Below are positions 47,469-57,788 of a stretch of 64,000 nt of DNA, one piece after another. The stretch lies in contig JACONQ010000017.1 in assembly GCA_014281115.1 (NCBI GenBank), positions 1,116,001 to 1,180,000 on the forward strand, given 5' to 3'. Both the position numbers and the translations under genes were made by a program. The stretch comes from Laburnicola sp. R22_1. Taxonomy: Eukaryota > Ascomycota > Dothideomycetes > Pleosporales > Didymosphaeriaceae. Below the pieces are notes generated by a model. That model did not search any database, was not told where the DNA came from, and saw only the letters and a list, made by a program, of their open reading frames with translations. Position 1 is the first letter of the stretch. The number at the start of each line of letters is the position of its first letter.

Positions 47469-47642
47469 CTATTAATAATACTGCTATAAAGAAAGTTAAT
47501 AATAAATTATTATTATTTTATATATATTTTGTTACTACTACTATATACTAGATACTAGGTTTTAGTGCCTTCTATTTTACTTCTCTCTGTGTATAGTGCG
47601 AACTTAACCTTAGTTAGAATCTTCACATAACAAAGATCTTTA

Positions 47643-47932
47643 ATACTATTATTTAATAATAATCTAAAATATTTCTTTTATAGTGTCTTTTTAAATTACT
47701 AGTATTAATAGTCTAACTGGATTTAGTATTATAAATATTATTATTACAATTAAGTAAATTCTTTTATTATCTTCTTTTTTAATAGGTAATAACTCTCTAG
47801 TAAATAGTCTATTTTTAAATGACTTATTACTATCTTCTAAAGAAGGTAAAGTAAAATTAAAAGAATTAATAGTTACTTTTTTACTAATATTTTCTATATT
47901 AATTATTATAAAAAAATAGATAACATATTTTA
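47643..47932 (-). pseudogene. hAT transposase, segment 1 (N-terminus with BED-like finger)
   Basis: The minus strand carries SFNFTLPSLEDSNKSF near 47850-47890, then a decayed BED-type zinc finger whose end reads TINTSNLKRHYKRN near 47680-47725 (usual form TSNLKRHL-H), then LDYYLNNS up to the R insertion. BED fingers at the N-terminus bind the transposon ends in hAT enzymes. Cys and His ligands are partly lost and the register shifts within the finger. The start codon is not identified because a pogo element is inserted immediately upstream at 47933. Confidence 0.72.
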
Positions 47933-50123
47933 TTAGTAGCCTGGACAGATTAGTCCACTAGATAGTTTTTCTAAGCAACTTCGAGGTCCCTTATAACTTA
48001 TTATAGAGCACTATCAACATTACTTTATAGTGACTTATAATAACCTACTATAACTTATAATATACTAAGTTACTATTTAATCTACTTTTTATATTGTGTA
48101 GCCTCTTTACGCAGCTGCTGCAGCTATATAAAGCTAAGAAGTCTTTCTTAGTAGTATAAACTTATAATAAGACTCCCTATAATATATAATATATTATCTA
48201 CTATACTATATATAGGTAATATATAGTATACTTATTATAATTTGCAGTAAAGCATACTACATCTTAAGTAGTACTTTATTTAATTTTTAGTTACTAAGTA
48301 TATACTATTATAAAATAAAATAAACCAATTATTTTTACCCTTATAGTAACCTATAATAAAATCACTCTAATTTACTATTAATACTATCTAAAAATAAGCT
48401 ACGAAGGATAATATATAACTTCTTCTCTATCTCTTTATCTATCTAATAGGTCTTTGCGTTGTGCCTAGACTCTTTGCACCTTCTATAGCAGTATTATATT
48501 AAGGGACCTGCCTCTTTCTTACTACTACCTTGCGCCCTTTTTAATAACTTTACCTTAATGAAAGGGCTTCTACTTCTAAATCTACTCCCTAAGTAAAGTC
48601 TAGCGACCTATCTTTCTAAATGCGCTTTCTTTTACACGTTTTTTACTTTATTAGAACTTTAATTTACTTCTTAAGTTTCTTAATATAGGTCTCTTAAAGT
48701 ACACTATAGTAGAGTATAAGTTTAGCACCTTTTATAAGCTATAAGTAGCATAATTTAGTATTAGGTAGAGACTAAATAAAAGAGTTTCGTATAAGCTTTA
48801 ACTAGAATTTAAACTTAAGGGTATTACTTAGGGTCCTAGCTTACTATAGTATATTTAGTAGAGTACCCTAAAGTAGAGTGTAAATATATATTAAGGCAAT
48901 CTACTACTACTAATATATCTAAAGAAATAAGTCTAGAGGCCTTAAAGGCTTTTTTATAGTTTTCTAGTATAAATATATTAAAAAACGCATTATAAAAGGC
49001 TAGTAAAAAGTCCTCTTTATTAATATAAAAGATGCGCTAGCGCGCTAAGTCCTATACGCGCTAGAAGTACTTTAGCTTTAGTAGTGTAAAATAGACTATA
49101 TTAAGTAGCTAGAGGATATAAAATAAGTACGCTAGCATATAGAGTGTTAGAATCTTTTATTCTAGGCAATAATTCTTAAAATTCTAGAAGTAGTAGCTCT
49201 TATAGCTATCTAGAATAAGTAACCTTTATAACCCTACTATGCGCAGTTTTATATACGCGTTAAAGTGCTTTAACTACGTAACTCTAGGCTTATTATTAGT
49301 CTAGCTAGTCTTAGTGACTAAGAGCTTCTAATTATAGGGGATACTAGTCTTTTTATACTACGCTAAGATATAGACTTGCCCTTTATAGATAATAAAGGGT
49401 AGGGTAGTATACCTAGTAGCGTAAAGACTCTAAATTACTATAATTTACTTGTAGTTATCTAGCTAAATAAGTATAAATTAAGAATATCTTTTTAAACTAG
49501 TTATAACCTTTATTAAGCTAATAACTTCTATCTAGAAGCCTATTTTATTAAGGTTATAAATATCTTTATTCTACACTCTATACTTGGCTTTTGTGTCCTC
49601 TACTAGCTAAAACTACGTATTTATAACCTCTAGGTCTTTCTATTATATCCTCTATTAGCTCTTCGCTTAATTAAAAACTATTTTAAGCTTAGGTACGCGC
49701 TTTATAAAGCGCTAAGCCTAGTATTATTCTATAGGGTCTCTATACTACGCATCTAGTAGTTTATTAGCTATATCTTCTATTTTATCTAGCTAGGGTGCAA
49801 ATTCTTATAAATCTAAGTTAAGGATATACTATATAAGCGTCTACTCTTTAGTTATAGTAAGCTTTACTATACCTAATTATATATCTGCTTAGGTAGTAAT
49901 TCTATTAATTTAATTACTTAGTGTAGACTTTAGGATAATATATACTATAGCAGCGCGTTGTAGGCTTAAAATTTGCTTATTCTAATAGGCGTAAAGGGCA
50001 AGCTTAATTCTGCCTTTTTAATTAGATAATAACGCATTGTGTTATTAAGGTATTATAATTTGTAGTAAAGTATTATAGTCTTAGCAAAAACTATCTAATA
50101 GACTAATCTATCCAAACTACTAA
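47933..50123 (-). mobile_element. Pogo/Fot1-type DNA transposon with inverted termini and TA duplication
   Basis: A 2191-bp element inserted at TA (47931-47932 and 50124-50125). Its ends form a terminal inverted repeat of about 45 bp: TTAGTAGCCTGGACAGATTA at the left, and on the complement of the right end TTAGTAGTTTGGATAGATTA, the differences being transitions. The minus strand encodes a degraded DDE transposase (see 48420-49900). It sits in the 5' flank of the hAT gene, whose AT-rich sequence continues to its right. Confidence 0.87.
48420..49900 (-). pseudogene. Fot1/pogo transposase remnant in the 47933-50123 element
   Basis: On the minus strand: YNLNKIGF near 49530-49560 (decayed NFDETGF with the first Asp lost), TRYTTLPFIIYKGQVYIL near 49350-49430, RLLILDSYKSYYF near 49190-49225 (second Asp kept), LLNIVYF-LLK near 49080-49120. 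The C-terminal block EDFLLAFYNAFFNIFILEN (48965-49020) with FKASRLISLD is typical of fungal Fot1/pogo proteins. A basic tail follows. Stops replace Gln and Trp. It is a different lineage from the Fot1 gene at the left edge and from the 50837-52692 element. Confidence 0.83.
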
Positions 50124-50125
50124 TA

Positions 50126-50223
50126 AAACATATTAAGTTATTAAAGTATATAAATAAAAGTAAATTAGTTTTAAAGCTAAACTTATAAAGAATAGCTATA
50201 AAAGATAGCTTATAAAGTATGTG
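50126..50223 (-). other. hAT element 5' flank
   Basis: AT-rich sequence that was contiguous with 47930 before the pogo insertion. It probably holds the hAT 5' untranslated region. No start codon or inverted terminus could be fixed. Confidence 0.4.
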
Positions 50224-50836
50224 CCATTATTATATCTACCTAGGAGCAGGACGACAAAGGCTTTTATCTTAAATAACATAATAAAAAAGCAGAGCCTCCT
50301 ACTTAGTAATTAAAAAAGACGTAAAAAGATAATAATTAAAAAAAGCGCATTTAAACTACTAAGCAATTTTAGTAGTCTTAGCGCAAGACTCCTATAAGTA
50401 AAATTTTTATAAAGAGGCTACTTAGAACTTTAGAAAAGATATAACTTTAGCGTAGCTATGCTATAAGCTATCTTTCCTCTACTATTTTAAGTTACAAACT
50501 ACTATCCTAATTATTGCAAATAATACAAGTTAATATAGTAATAGATATAAACTACTATACTTATAGTAGTAAAATAAGAGTAATATATACTAGATACACT
50601 ATTTCTTTATTACTATATTAAGGTTATTCTTAATAAATCTCCTCTTATTACTGTCTCTTCACGCCCTACTATCTATCTAGATATTAATATTATCTCTAAA
50701 GCTAAGGTACTTACTACTACTAAAAAGTATACGCTAAAGCTTTGCGCTACTACTATTAAGGTAACTACGCTAGAGTTTTATTCTATCTATTAGATACTCT
50801 TCTAGTATAAGAGGCAGGTATACTTAACTATCTATA

Positions 50837-52692
50837 ATGTACTGTATGAGAATTTGCACTATATGGGGATTTGCACTATCTAAGTAAGTCTCGCCTTCTT
50901 TAACCACGTTCTACTCGGTACAATATTATCTAATTCTTTCTCTAATACTTTAGATTAATTTTTAAACTTATTAGTTCTATTACTATTATTAGCGTTCTCT
51001 ACTAGTTCCTTTTATAGGCGGCTGTGTGGTTGTTTTGCAACTAGTATTGCCTTAGTATCTTAAGCTACTCCTAATACCTTTAGTATGCTATACACGTATT
51101 TACCCTCTAATTAGACTTTTTTCTCTTTAGTTCTTTTCTTTCATAACTAAAGTATCTAATCCTTCTCTTTTAGGTACTAATAAAGTAGAACTAGCTTAGC
51201 ATTCTGTATTTCTGCTATATAGATTACTTAGTTAACGTAGCGCTTTGCCTCTAATAGAAGTCCTAGTACTTCTATAAGCATAGTATTAAGTCGCACGTTT
51301 AATTCGCAAAGCTTAGTACTGTCTAGAGGCGAGCGTTTTAGTAGGGCAAAGTCTGGGTCGCCTTGTTCTGTTAGTATGCGTGGCTTTAAGGCTCATTGTA
51401 GGTTTAACAAGGGTAGCTGCTTTAGGAACTTTCCTAGATCTAAAGTAATTAGGCTAGCTCCTCTCTATTTACCTAGGATATTATTAACTATAAAAGCCTT
51501 CTTATAAGCCCTTTTAAACATTTGCACCTATTCTTAACATAAGATACGCTACTAGCTAAGTTAGAAGACCTAATTAGTCTTAAATGCGTGCGCACGCTTA
51601 AATATAAAGAACACCCTAATATTAAGTAGTTAAAGGATATGTAAGTATTCTGGTAGTATAATAAGGAGATTAATATTATTCTCTATGCAGTGCGTAATAA
51701 AAGTAGCTTAAATATAGCTTCTATAGCTATCTGCGATTAAAAGTTATTAATAGGTAACTCCTTTCCTCCGCGTTAATAGCTTAAATATCTTAACTAGCTA
51801 ATATAGACTAAGCGCATTTAATATCTAGCTATTTTTACTAACTCCCTAGTGCTAGTTAATAGGTGCTTTAGGTAAAATCTAGCTTATATTAAGGTTCTGG
51901 TCCTTAAAGATAAGAAGTAGTAGGAAAGCTTAACTAGTAGCGTTAATGTATTTAATGTTAGTTACCTACTCCTACTTCTCTCCTATAACCTTATTCTTCT
52001 AGTTATAGTTAGTAGGAATAAGTACGCGCGTTGTCTGGCTCTCTCTAACCCTAAAACCCAACTTGTCCATATTCTATACATCTTAAAGTTCGTATAAATG
52101 CTTGTTAAATAGCGTAGCAACAGAATTAAACTAGCCTTTTACTACCTTAAATATAGCTCTATTAAATTGCGCGTTGTCTAGCTAGTAGGCATAGATACCT
52201 TATATTATAGGATAGCGATTTAGGAAGCGATACATCCATTTGTGGCTAATAGGCGTAGTTGTTTTAGTAATAGCTTTAGATCTAGAGTTATGTTAGACGT
52301 AACACGCGCGTAGTAATTTAGTTATCTCTAGTAATAATAATAGCAAAAGAGGTGTTCTAGTTGCATTATAATATATAATCTATCTAATTAATAATTTCTC
52401 TTTTATAATTAAGAGGATTTATTAGTATATAGCGGCCTATAAGTGTAATTATCCTCTAGCCATTCTTTAGCTTAAAGTATAACGCGAAACTTTAAAGTGC
52501 GCAGTAGCAGCGTATAGTCTAGAGAAGTCTCTTTTTTTAATTGCTTAGATTGCATCTTATATTTTAGATTCGTTTTAAGTCGCCTTAGAGCTTTTTCTAT
52601 AGCCTATAGCAAAAGTTATAGGGTTGTAAAGTAGATAAATGTAACTTAGACAGTGCAAATCCTCATATAGTGCAAATCTCTATATAGTACGT
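50837..52692 (-). mobile_element. Pogo-type transposon with 50-bp inverted termini, nested in F1d
   Basis: A 1856-bp element at a TA target (50835-50836 and 52693-52694). The terminal inverted repeats are about 50 bp, and each holds two copies of ATTTGCACTAT/RT spaced about 17 bp, for example GAATTTGCACTATATGGGG then GATTTGCACTATC at the left. The minus strand encodes a transposase remnant. It is less RIP-damaged than its surroundings. Confidence 0.88.
51500..52480 (-). pseudogene. Pogo-type transposase remnant
   Basis: On the minus strand: ISHKWMYRFLNRYP near 52200-52245 (end of the CENP-B-like DNA-binding region), NMDKLGFRVRESQTTRVLIP near 52015-52075 (first Asp region, MDELGF-like), AFLLLLIFKDQNL near 51900-51945. 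LIADSYRSYI near 51715-51745 carries the second catalytic Asp, then FITHCIENNINLLI and LLNIRVFFIFKRAHAF near 51585-51635 (third acidic position now Asn). These are the DDE_1 motifs of Tigger/pogo transposases. TAG/TAA stops occur at Gln/Trp positions, but fewer than in the Copia copies. Confidence 0.85.
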
Positions 52693-52694
52693 TA

Positions 52695-52800
52695 GTTTTT
52701 TTAACTAATAAGTTTCTAATAAAAATATAATAATAATAGTAGTTATTCCTCCTACTATTATATATACAGAAAAGCGTTTTAAGGTGTTAATAAAAAGAGT
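52695..52800 (-). repeat. Short F1-related repeat, type-2 tail
   Basis: Starts TTTTTTTAACTAATAAG after the pogo element and shares GTTTCTAATAAAAATAT, TAGTTATTCCTCCTACTATT and AAGCGTTTTAAGGTGTTAAT with 53627-53776, 54126-54238 and, inverted, 60588-60706. AACTATCTATA occurs on both sides of the pogo-plus-repeat block (50827-50836 and about 52803-52813), compatible with a target duplication of the short element. Confidence 0.6.
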
Positions 52801-52977
52801 TTAACTATCTATAAGGTAGTTCTAGTATACTAGTTAGATTAGTAGCTTATCTAGTTTATAAAGGACTATATGATTAAATTTCTACTTTAGTAAAAGTAAT
52901 TACTTCTTATTAGTAACTAAATATAAGAGGAAAGATAAAAGGTAAAAAATAAGGTATTTATTAATAAGCTCTAGTAT

Positions 52978-53598
52978 TATTATTAACGTTTCTATTCCTT
53001 CTAAAATTTTCTATAGAGTAAATACAGCCATAGGCAAATCGTATAGGTAGATAAGGGCACTTTTCCATAGTAAAAAAAGCCCTTTAAAGGGAGTTAAGGG
53101 AAAACTAACACTAGTGGCCTATTGTCTGTCCAAAGCGTAAATTAAAATTTCCCACAAAGTTTTTCCTAAATTAGAAGATAGTAATATGCCTTAATTAACT
53201 TTCTCGTCCTATAAGTTTAAATCTTAATAACTTATTAAGACTAGTAACTAGTTAAAGATTTCTTAATTATTAGAGGTACTTGCTAATAGCTTTCCTCTAT
53301 AAGTTTAATCTAGTAACTTAGTTAAGACTAGCTTAAATAGTTAGAAATTTCTTAATTATTAGAAATACTAGCTTATTTAGGCTACTTTTCTTCTTATCTA
53401 TAAAGATTAGTTTTTTGGTGTTTAAAAACTAGAGGGGGAAGAGGGCAAGATTTAAACTCGCTAAGAAGTCTAAGTTTTCGCTTATTTCTAGACTAAAATC
53501 CTCGCTTATAGTCCCCTACTACAGCGTAGATTTACCATCTAGACTTCTGCTATACTTAGACGACCTTACGCCCGTATCCACCACAATACACCCCTCTA
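52978..53598 (-). mobile_element. F3, SINE-like retroposon with tRNA-like head and AAT tail
   Basis: 621 bp between perfect 12-bp duplications AAGCTCTAGTAT (52966-52977 and 53599-53610) inside F1d; F1a shows the empty site near 22930. Read on the minus strand it ends in AAACGTTAATAATAAT, and a 69-bp truncated copy with the same end is at 47400-47468. Near 53430-53540 the minus strand has tRNA-like features: a CTAGAAATAAG stretch like a Ser(AGA) anticodon loop, and GCGAGTTTAAATCTTGC like a T-arm/B box, which can pair. An upstream part (53540-53598) and a body with AAAAAGCCCTTTAAAGGG near 53085 are unassigned. The tRNA relation is tentative. Confidence 0.65.
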
Positions 53599-53626
53599 AA
53601 GCTCTAGTATAATAAAAGTATTATAT

Positions 53627-53776
53627 AGATCTATGTTTTTTTGCGACTAAGGGGTGTCTAATAAAAATATTACAATAATAGCAGTTATTTCTTCTGCTAT
53701 TATTAATATAGAAAAGCGTTTTAAGGTGTTTAACAAAAAGGGGTTAGCGCGTTAGCTTAAGCTTACTAAGCGATAT
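53627..53776 (-). repeat. Short F1-related retroposon with A-run tail and 13-bp target duplication
   Basis: 150 bp flanked by ATATAGATCTATG (about 53614-53626) and ATATAGATCTATA (about 53777-53789). Read on the minus strand it starts CGCTTAGTAAGCTTAAGC, continues GCGCTAACCCC, and ends CCCCTTAGTCGCAAAAAAA, a short A-tail. The head matches the F1 segment with CGCTTAGTAG, and the rest is the type-2 tail also seen at the end of F1e. Confidence 0.72.
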
Positions 53777-54125
53777 AGATCTATAAGATTATTCTAGCTA
53801 TTATTATTACTATTAAGTTAGCTTATCTAAGCAAGTACGCTGCGTAAGTAGCGTATAAGCATAGGTAACTAATAATAGTAGTAGCAATAAGCTAGGTGCT
53901 ATGTATAGCGTAAGTAAACTTTATCTAGAATTTGAAGCTTATAAGGTATAGAATTATTAAGATATTTAAGGTTAGTCTTTAATTAGAATTAGGTGCAATA
54001 TATAGTAGTATATATAACCTTTTATTTTAATTTACTTTAACCTTAAACTAAGAAAAGGTTAAAAAAGGTATTTAGTAATCCAACCAAGAATAAAGTATAG
54101 CTTATAAAAAGTAACTTATAGTTTG

Positions 54126-54238
54126 TTATTTTTTGCGACTAAGGGGTTTCTAATAAAAATATTATATTAATAGTAGTTATTCCTCCTAATATTATATATA
54201 AAGACAAGCGTTTTAAGGTGTTAATAAAATGGGGTTAG
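54126..54238 (-). repeat. Short F1-related repeat, type-2 tail
   Basis: Complement of TTTTTTGCGACTAAGGGG through GTGTTAATAAAATGGGG; the third such piece within 1.6 kb. Target duplications are not clear. Confidence 0.6.
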
Positions 54239-54315
54239 AATATATATAAGGTATAAAGAACTAGCCTTCTAGGCTAATTTTTTTACACGCGTGTCTATAT
54301 TTAATATAATAAATA

Positions 54316-55537
54316 TTAGAAAGAGAAATATCGCAGACCTTTTAGTATATAGTAAAACACTATAAGAGAAAGCTATAGGTGTACTAAAAACGTATTAAAA
54401 AAGGTAAAGTAGTAAGATAGGTTAGGAACTATTTGTTAGCACGTGCAAATTAGTCCCTTATACTAAAGGTAGTTGATTATAAAATATACTAGGTACTAAA
54501 GTTAATATTAATATAACGCGTAGCTACTGCCTATATAGAATAAAATACGCGACTAGATATAGATTGCCTATTTATACTCCCTTTTTATCCTTATAAATAT
54601 TTAATTACTAGTTAAGATCTTAAGGTTAATTACTATATCTATCCTTTGTCCTAAAGACGCCATCGCTACTAGATGTGTAGTGTTGTGCCCCTACCTAGAA
54701 GACGCAAATAACACAGCCAGGTATAATAGCTAGATACTACTTAATATTAAAAACTATATAGTCTATGCTAAAAATCTATATAGCAAGTAGATAGCTACTA
54801 TAAAGTTAGATTACTATGTTAAGGAGAATATACATCTTCTTAAGTAGAAGCCTAGAATTAAAGGTAGACTAAGTCTTATAATATAGATTACCCTATGCTA
54901 GTTTAGGTGTAAGGTGCTTATAACTATTAGTAAAAATTAGAATATAGTTATTTTTATAAAGTAAAAGTCTAGGCTAGTAGCTATATACTGCTGCGTAGCT
55001 TATAGGAGCAATTACTATCTAATATTAGATTTTTAATTAATAGCTAGTTGCTTTAAAGATAGTAGTTATAAAAAGTAGGTGCTAAAGGCGTAAATAATAT
55101 ATAAGTATGCAATTATATTATAAAAGATCTAGAAGAGAGAGCTAGAGTAGTGTTAGGGTGCTATTTAGTATTAGAAGTAGAAAGCGCGCGCAATTTATTA
55201 TATATTATAGTAGCACTAAAGTATACGTCTAAGAGTTCTAAGTAGTTAATTATCTAGTAAGGCAGCAGTAAAAGGTTAAAAGGTAGGTGTTAATTGTCTA
55301 GTAATATGGCAGGCAGGCAAGTAAGTTAGGGTGTTATTATTATAAGTTTATTGTCTTAAAAGCTAGGGGAAGAACGTTAGTAAAACTTTAACGAGCTCTA
55401 GTCCTAGGGCTTAGCACTTGCATATAATATTACGTTATGTAGGCGCTAGTAACGCAATAAACAAAGTAGTAATTAAACGTAGTGGGGCCACTTAAAAACT
55501 AATAAGTGGAGGCAGTTTATACTTCTGACCAGAAGGG
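54316..55537 (-). mobile_element. F2 retroposon, 1.2-kb inverted copy
   Basis: 1222 bp flanked by perfect 14-bp duplications TAATATAATAAATA (54302-54315 and 55538-55551). Inverse of 6803-8195 over nearly its whole length: 3' end AAAGGTCTGCGATATTTCTC (complement near 54320), CACGTGCTAACAAATAG (54405-54435), GCGCGCGCAATTTATTAT near 55185, and the opposite end with GAGGCAGTTTATAC near 55510. The plus strand of 54665-55280 shows ORF-like stretches but no recognised domain. It is less RIP-altered than the 6803 copy (CAGGCAGGCAAG, GGGGCCACTT). Confidence 0.82.
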
Positions 55538-55551
55538 TAATATAATAAATA

Positions 55552-57025
55552 GATACTAAGGAAGCTAGTAAAGAAGTATAGTCTTAAGAAGATAGACTAT
55601 AATAAGACCTATATATATATTAAAAATTTGGCCCTAGTACTATAAACAAATCTAGTAATAACTAAAATAAGATACCTATATAAATACTATAGAATACAAG
55701 CCTAACTCTATTTATAACTAGGTAATTTTTATAGTAAATTAGCCCTAGGCTCTTTTTAGTCTCTACTATTTTAGTAGTATATATAGGTTATATTGCTATA
55801 GAATCTAGAGGATGGTCCTTATTAAGTATTGCTTAAGTTTATTTTTAAATTTACAAAGACGTTCTTTAGAATTAAAGATATATATATTATTATACTTTTT
55901 ATCTTTACTAGAGTTTATAAGACTACTAACTTCTTTATAAAAAAATACTTTTTCTCTTTTTAAAATTATATATAATAAGACTCTAATCTTTAGTTTATAT
56001 ATCTTTCTCCTTAGTATACTCTTTTATAATTAGGCGTTTATAGTATATAATCTAATCTTTCTAAAAAAACTTAGTAGGATTAATATTACACTAGACTATA
56101 ATAAGCTACTACTACTATGCCTAAATCTAAAATTAGATAATATTCCTATATTTTAGAAAGTGGTATAGATCCTAAATAGCTAGACTATTTCTTCTATTAA
56201 ACCTCTTCTCTACTCTACCTTACTACCCTAAATCTAAGCACTAGAGTAAATTATAGAGTTTGCGCAGGTTATCTATTCTTATTTATTAAGATATACTACA
56301 GAGAAGGCCTTTAATAAGAATAGTAAGCTCTACACACTATTATAGATAAGGTATAAGATATAAGGTATAGAATTATTATAGTATATAGGCAATATTAGTA
56401 AGGCTATATAGAACCTAATAATAGGATACGCTAGTATAGTAATATTTTTAAAGCACTATCTTTTATAGCCTATTATAGTTAATATATAGACTATTATATA
56501 AGATATCTAGCCCTAGATAGCTCTTATATAGGCAGCTTATACTATAAGCTATTTAATTAATTATTATGAGTTGCGATAACTTATACTAGAATAGTTAGTA
56601 TTTATAAATAATAATTCTACTATTTATTTTCTACTTAACTAATAAGAGCATCTTAAATATATCCTTACTAATATAACTACGTATTTAAAGTATAAAGCGC
56701 TTATTTATAAAATTAACTAGAAGAGACAGCGTTAGTAGTATACCCTTCTTTAGAATATTAAGAAATACTAGAAGTTTAAACAGCCTATACGTAATATTAA
56801 GTAGTAGCTTATTAGTATTAAAATAAAGAATAAACTTAAAGTAGAATATAGTCCTTTGCTTCTAGTATAGAAGGAGTTAATTAATACTATTCTGGCCTAT
56901 TTAGGACTTATACTAGAAGAGGAGTTTAGCTAGTAGAATATAGCTATTAGTACTATTATATAATATTATAGAATTAAGAAAGGCAAAATGCACCTATCTT
57001 TGCTAAAATATATAAGTAATTTCAC
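55552..57025 (+). pseudogene. DUF3435/FluG-type protein (tyrosine-recombinase family), N-terminal and catalytic part
   Basis: The plus strand reads, with TAG/TAA stops at Gln/Trp positions and a few register changes, motifs of fungal DUF3435 proteins. EDGPY-VLLKFIFKFTKTFF lies near 55810-55875, IIYNKTLIFSLYIFLLSILF near 55965-56025. YLLRYTTEKAFNKN lies near 56280-56320, and IIGYASIVIFLKHYLL near 56415-56465. Then NI-TII-DI-P-IALI and a charged stretch follow (56480-56900). The usual form of the third and fourth blocks, YxxRxxxGKAFN and MxHxSxxxFLKHY, carries the Arg, His and Tyr of the tyrosine-recombinase fold. This Pfam family includes the captains of Starship elements. The gene continues at 62767 after an LTR element. 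Family recalled from memory, not searched. Confidence 0.72.
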
Positions 57026-57503
57026 GCTATATATAAGATAATAGTAGTAATTAGGATCTAAACATAAGATAATAGTAATACCTACGTAAGGTAGATACGT
57101 AGGAAGGCTATATGCAGTCTTGCTTAGGACCTCGCTTACTAATTACGCTGGTTTTAAAAGGATAATATAATATAAGTAAGAAGTCCGCACCTTGGATTAG
57201 TAATACTATTCCTTCTTAGTAGCAACTTTAGTGCTACTAATATTCTTATATCTATATATTAATCTCTATATAACTATTTGCGCTCTGTTGCGCTCTATTA
57301 CACTCTATTATATTTTATTATACTCTATTTCTAAGTATTATAACCCTTATAGTGTGGTAGAATAAACTCTACTACACGGGTCACGTGGTAAGCCGGTGCC
57401 CAATTGGCTCTTAAGGATTTAATAGGCGGTTTCTTTCTTCTAGCACACACAACTTAATCTAACTTTCTACTAAGCCCTAATTAGGACTGGATTCTCTTAT
57501 AAA
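57026..57503 (+). repeat. 5' LTR of element G (limits approximate)
   Basis: Starts near TCACGCTATATATAAG and ends near CTCTTATAAAA just before TTGGCGACCGACCCG. It includes a C/G-retaining part CACGGGTCACGTGGTAAGCC at 57375-57395. Only its first 190 bp or so recur at the right end of the element. Confidence 0.55.
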
Positions 57504-57518
57504 ATTGGCGACCGACCC
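57504..57518 (+). other. Candidate primer-binding site
   Basis: TTGGCGACCGACCCG directly after the left LTR; TGGCGACC is common as a tRNA-complementary start of minus-strand synthesis in fungal Ty3/Gypsy elements. The tRNA cannot be named from the sequence. Confidence 0.5.
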
Positions 57519-57788
57519 GCAACTCGAACCTCTAAAACCTTGACCTTAGGAAGGCCATCGCATTAGTACTCTAATATAAACGAGTAGTGTTGCCTAAGAA
57601 AAAGACAAGATAGAACAATAGCAGTGCGCAGCGGTGTGCGGAACAGCGCATACTAGGGATAGAAAGAAACCCCAAAAGAGACTTAGGGGCGAAATTAGGC
57701 GTAACTAAGCATAGCGCTAACCTTAAAATAGAAATACAATCTAAGCTTTAATTAGCTATCGCACTAGCCCTTATTAAACCGCACTACT

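Larger units (their letters stand above)
46450..47642. mobile_element. Element R, copy 2, in the hAT gene
   Basis: 1193 bp between 8-bp duplications ATACTATT (46442-46449 and 47643-47650), interrupting hAT coding sequence whose frame is restored on removal. The right 350 bp match R copy 1 (21090-21358), ending CATAACAAAGATCTTTA. The left end is a GC-rich, partly unmutated island (46457-46560: CCGCCACCCAGGATCTCGCC, CCGCCGCCGC) related to 21045-21080. It contains two later insertions: a 58-bp F2 fragment (46782-46839) and a 69-bp F3 fragment (47400-47468). The middle (46860-47280) has no recognised domain. Copy 1 is then an internally deleted derivative. Confidence 0.78.
50224..54090 (-). mobile_element. 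F1d, F1 copy shattered by later insertions
   Basis: Three pieces are collinear with F1a: 50224-50836, about 52800-52977, and 53599-54090 with gaps. They match the tail with ACGACAAAGG (50250), the CTACTAAGC block (50355), the AACTATCTATAAGGTAGTTC junction (52808) and the end AAAAAAGGTATTTAGTAATC near 54060-54085. Interruptions are a pogo element (50837-52692), a short F1-tail relative (52695-52800), F3 (52978-53598) and another F1-tail relative (53627-53776). Orientation is the same as F1a. Confidence 0.7.

Noticed and set aside
53430..53540. Functional tRNA-Ser gene on the minus strand
   Set aside because: Anticodon-loop and T-arm resemblance only. I could not fold a full cloverleaf with an acceptor stem, and the sequence lies within a repeat bounded by target duplications.
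57360..57520. Same LTR as the 162-bp piece at 27750-27911
   Set aside because: They share only GTGCCCAATT and general C/G richness; the rest does not align by eye.
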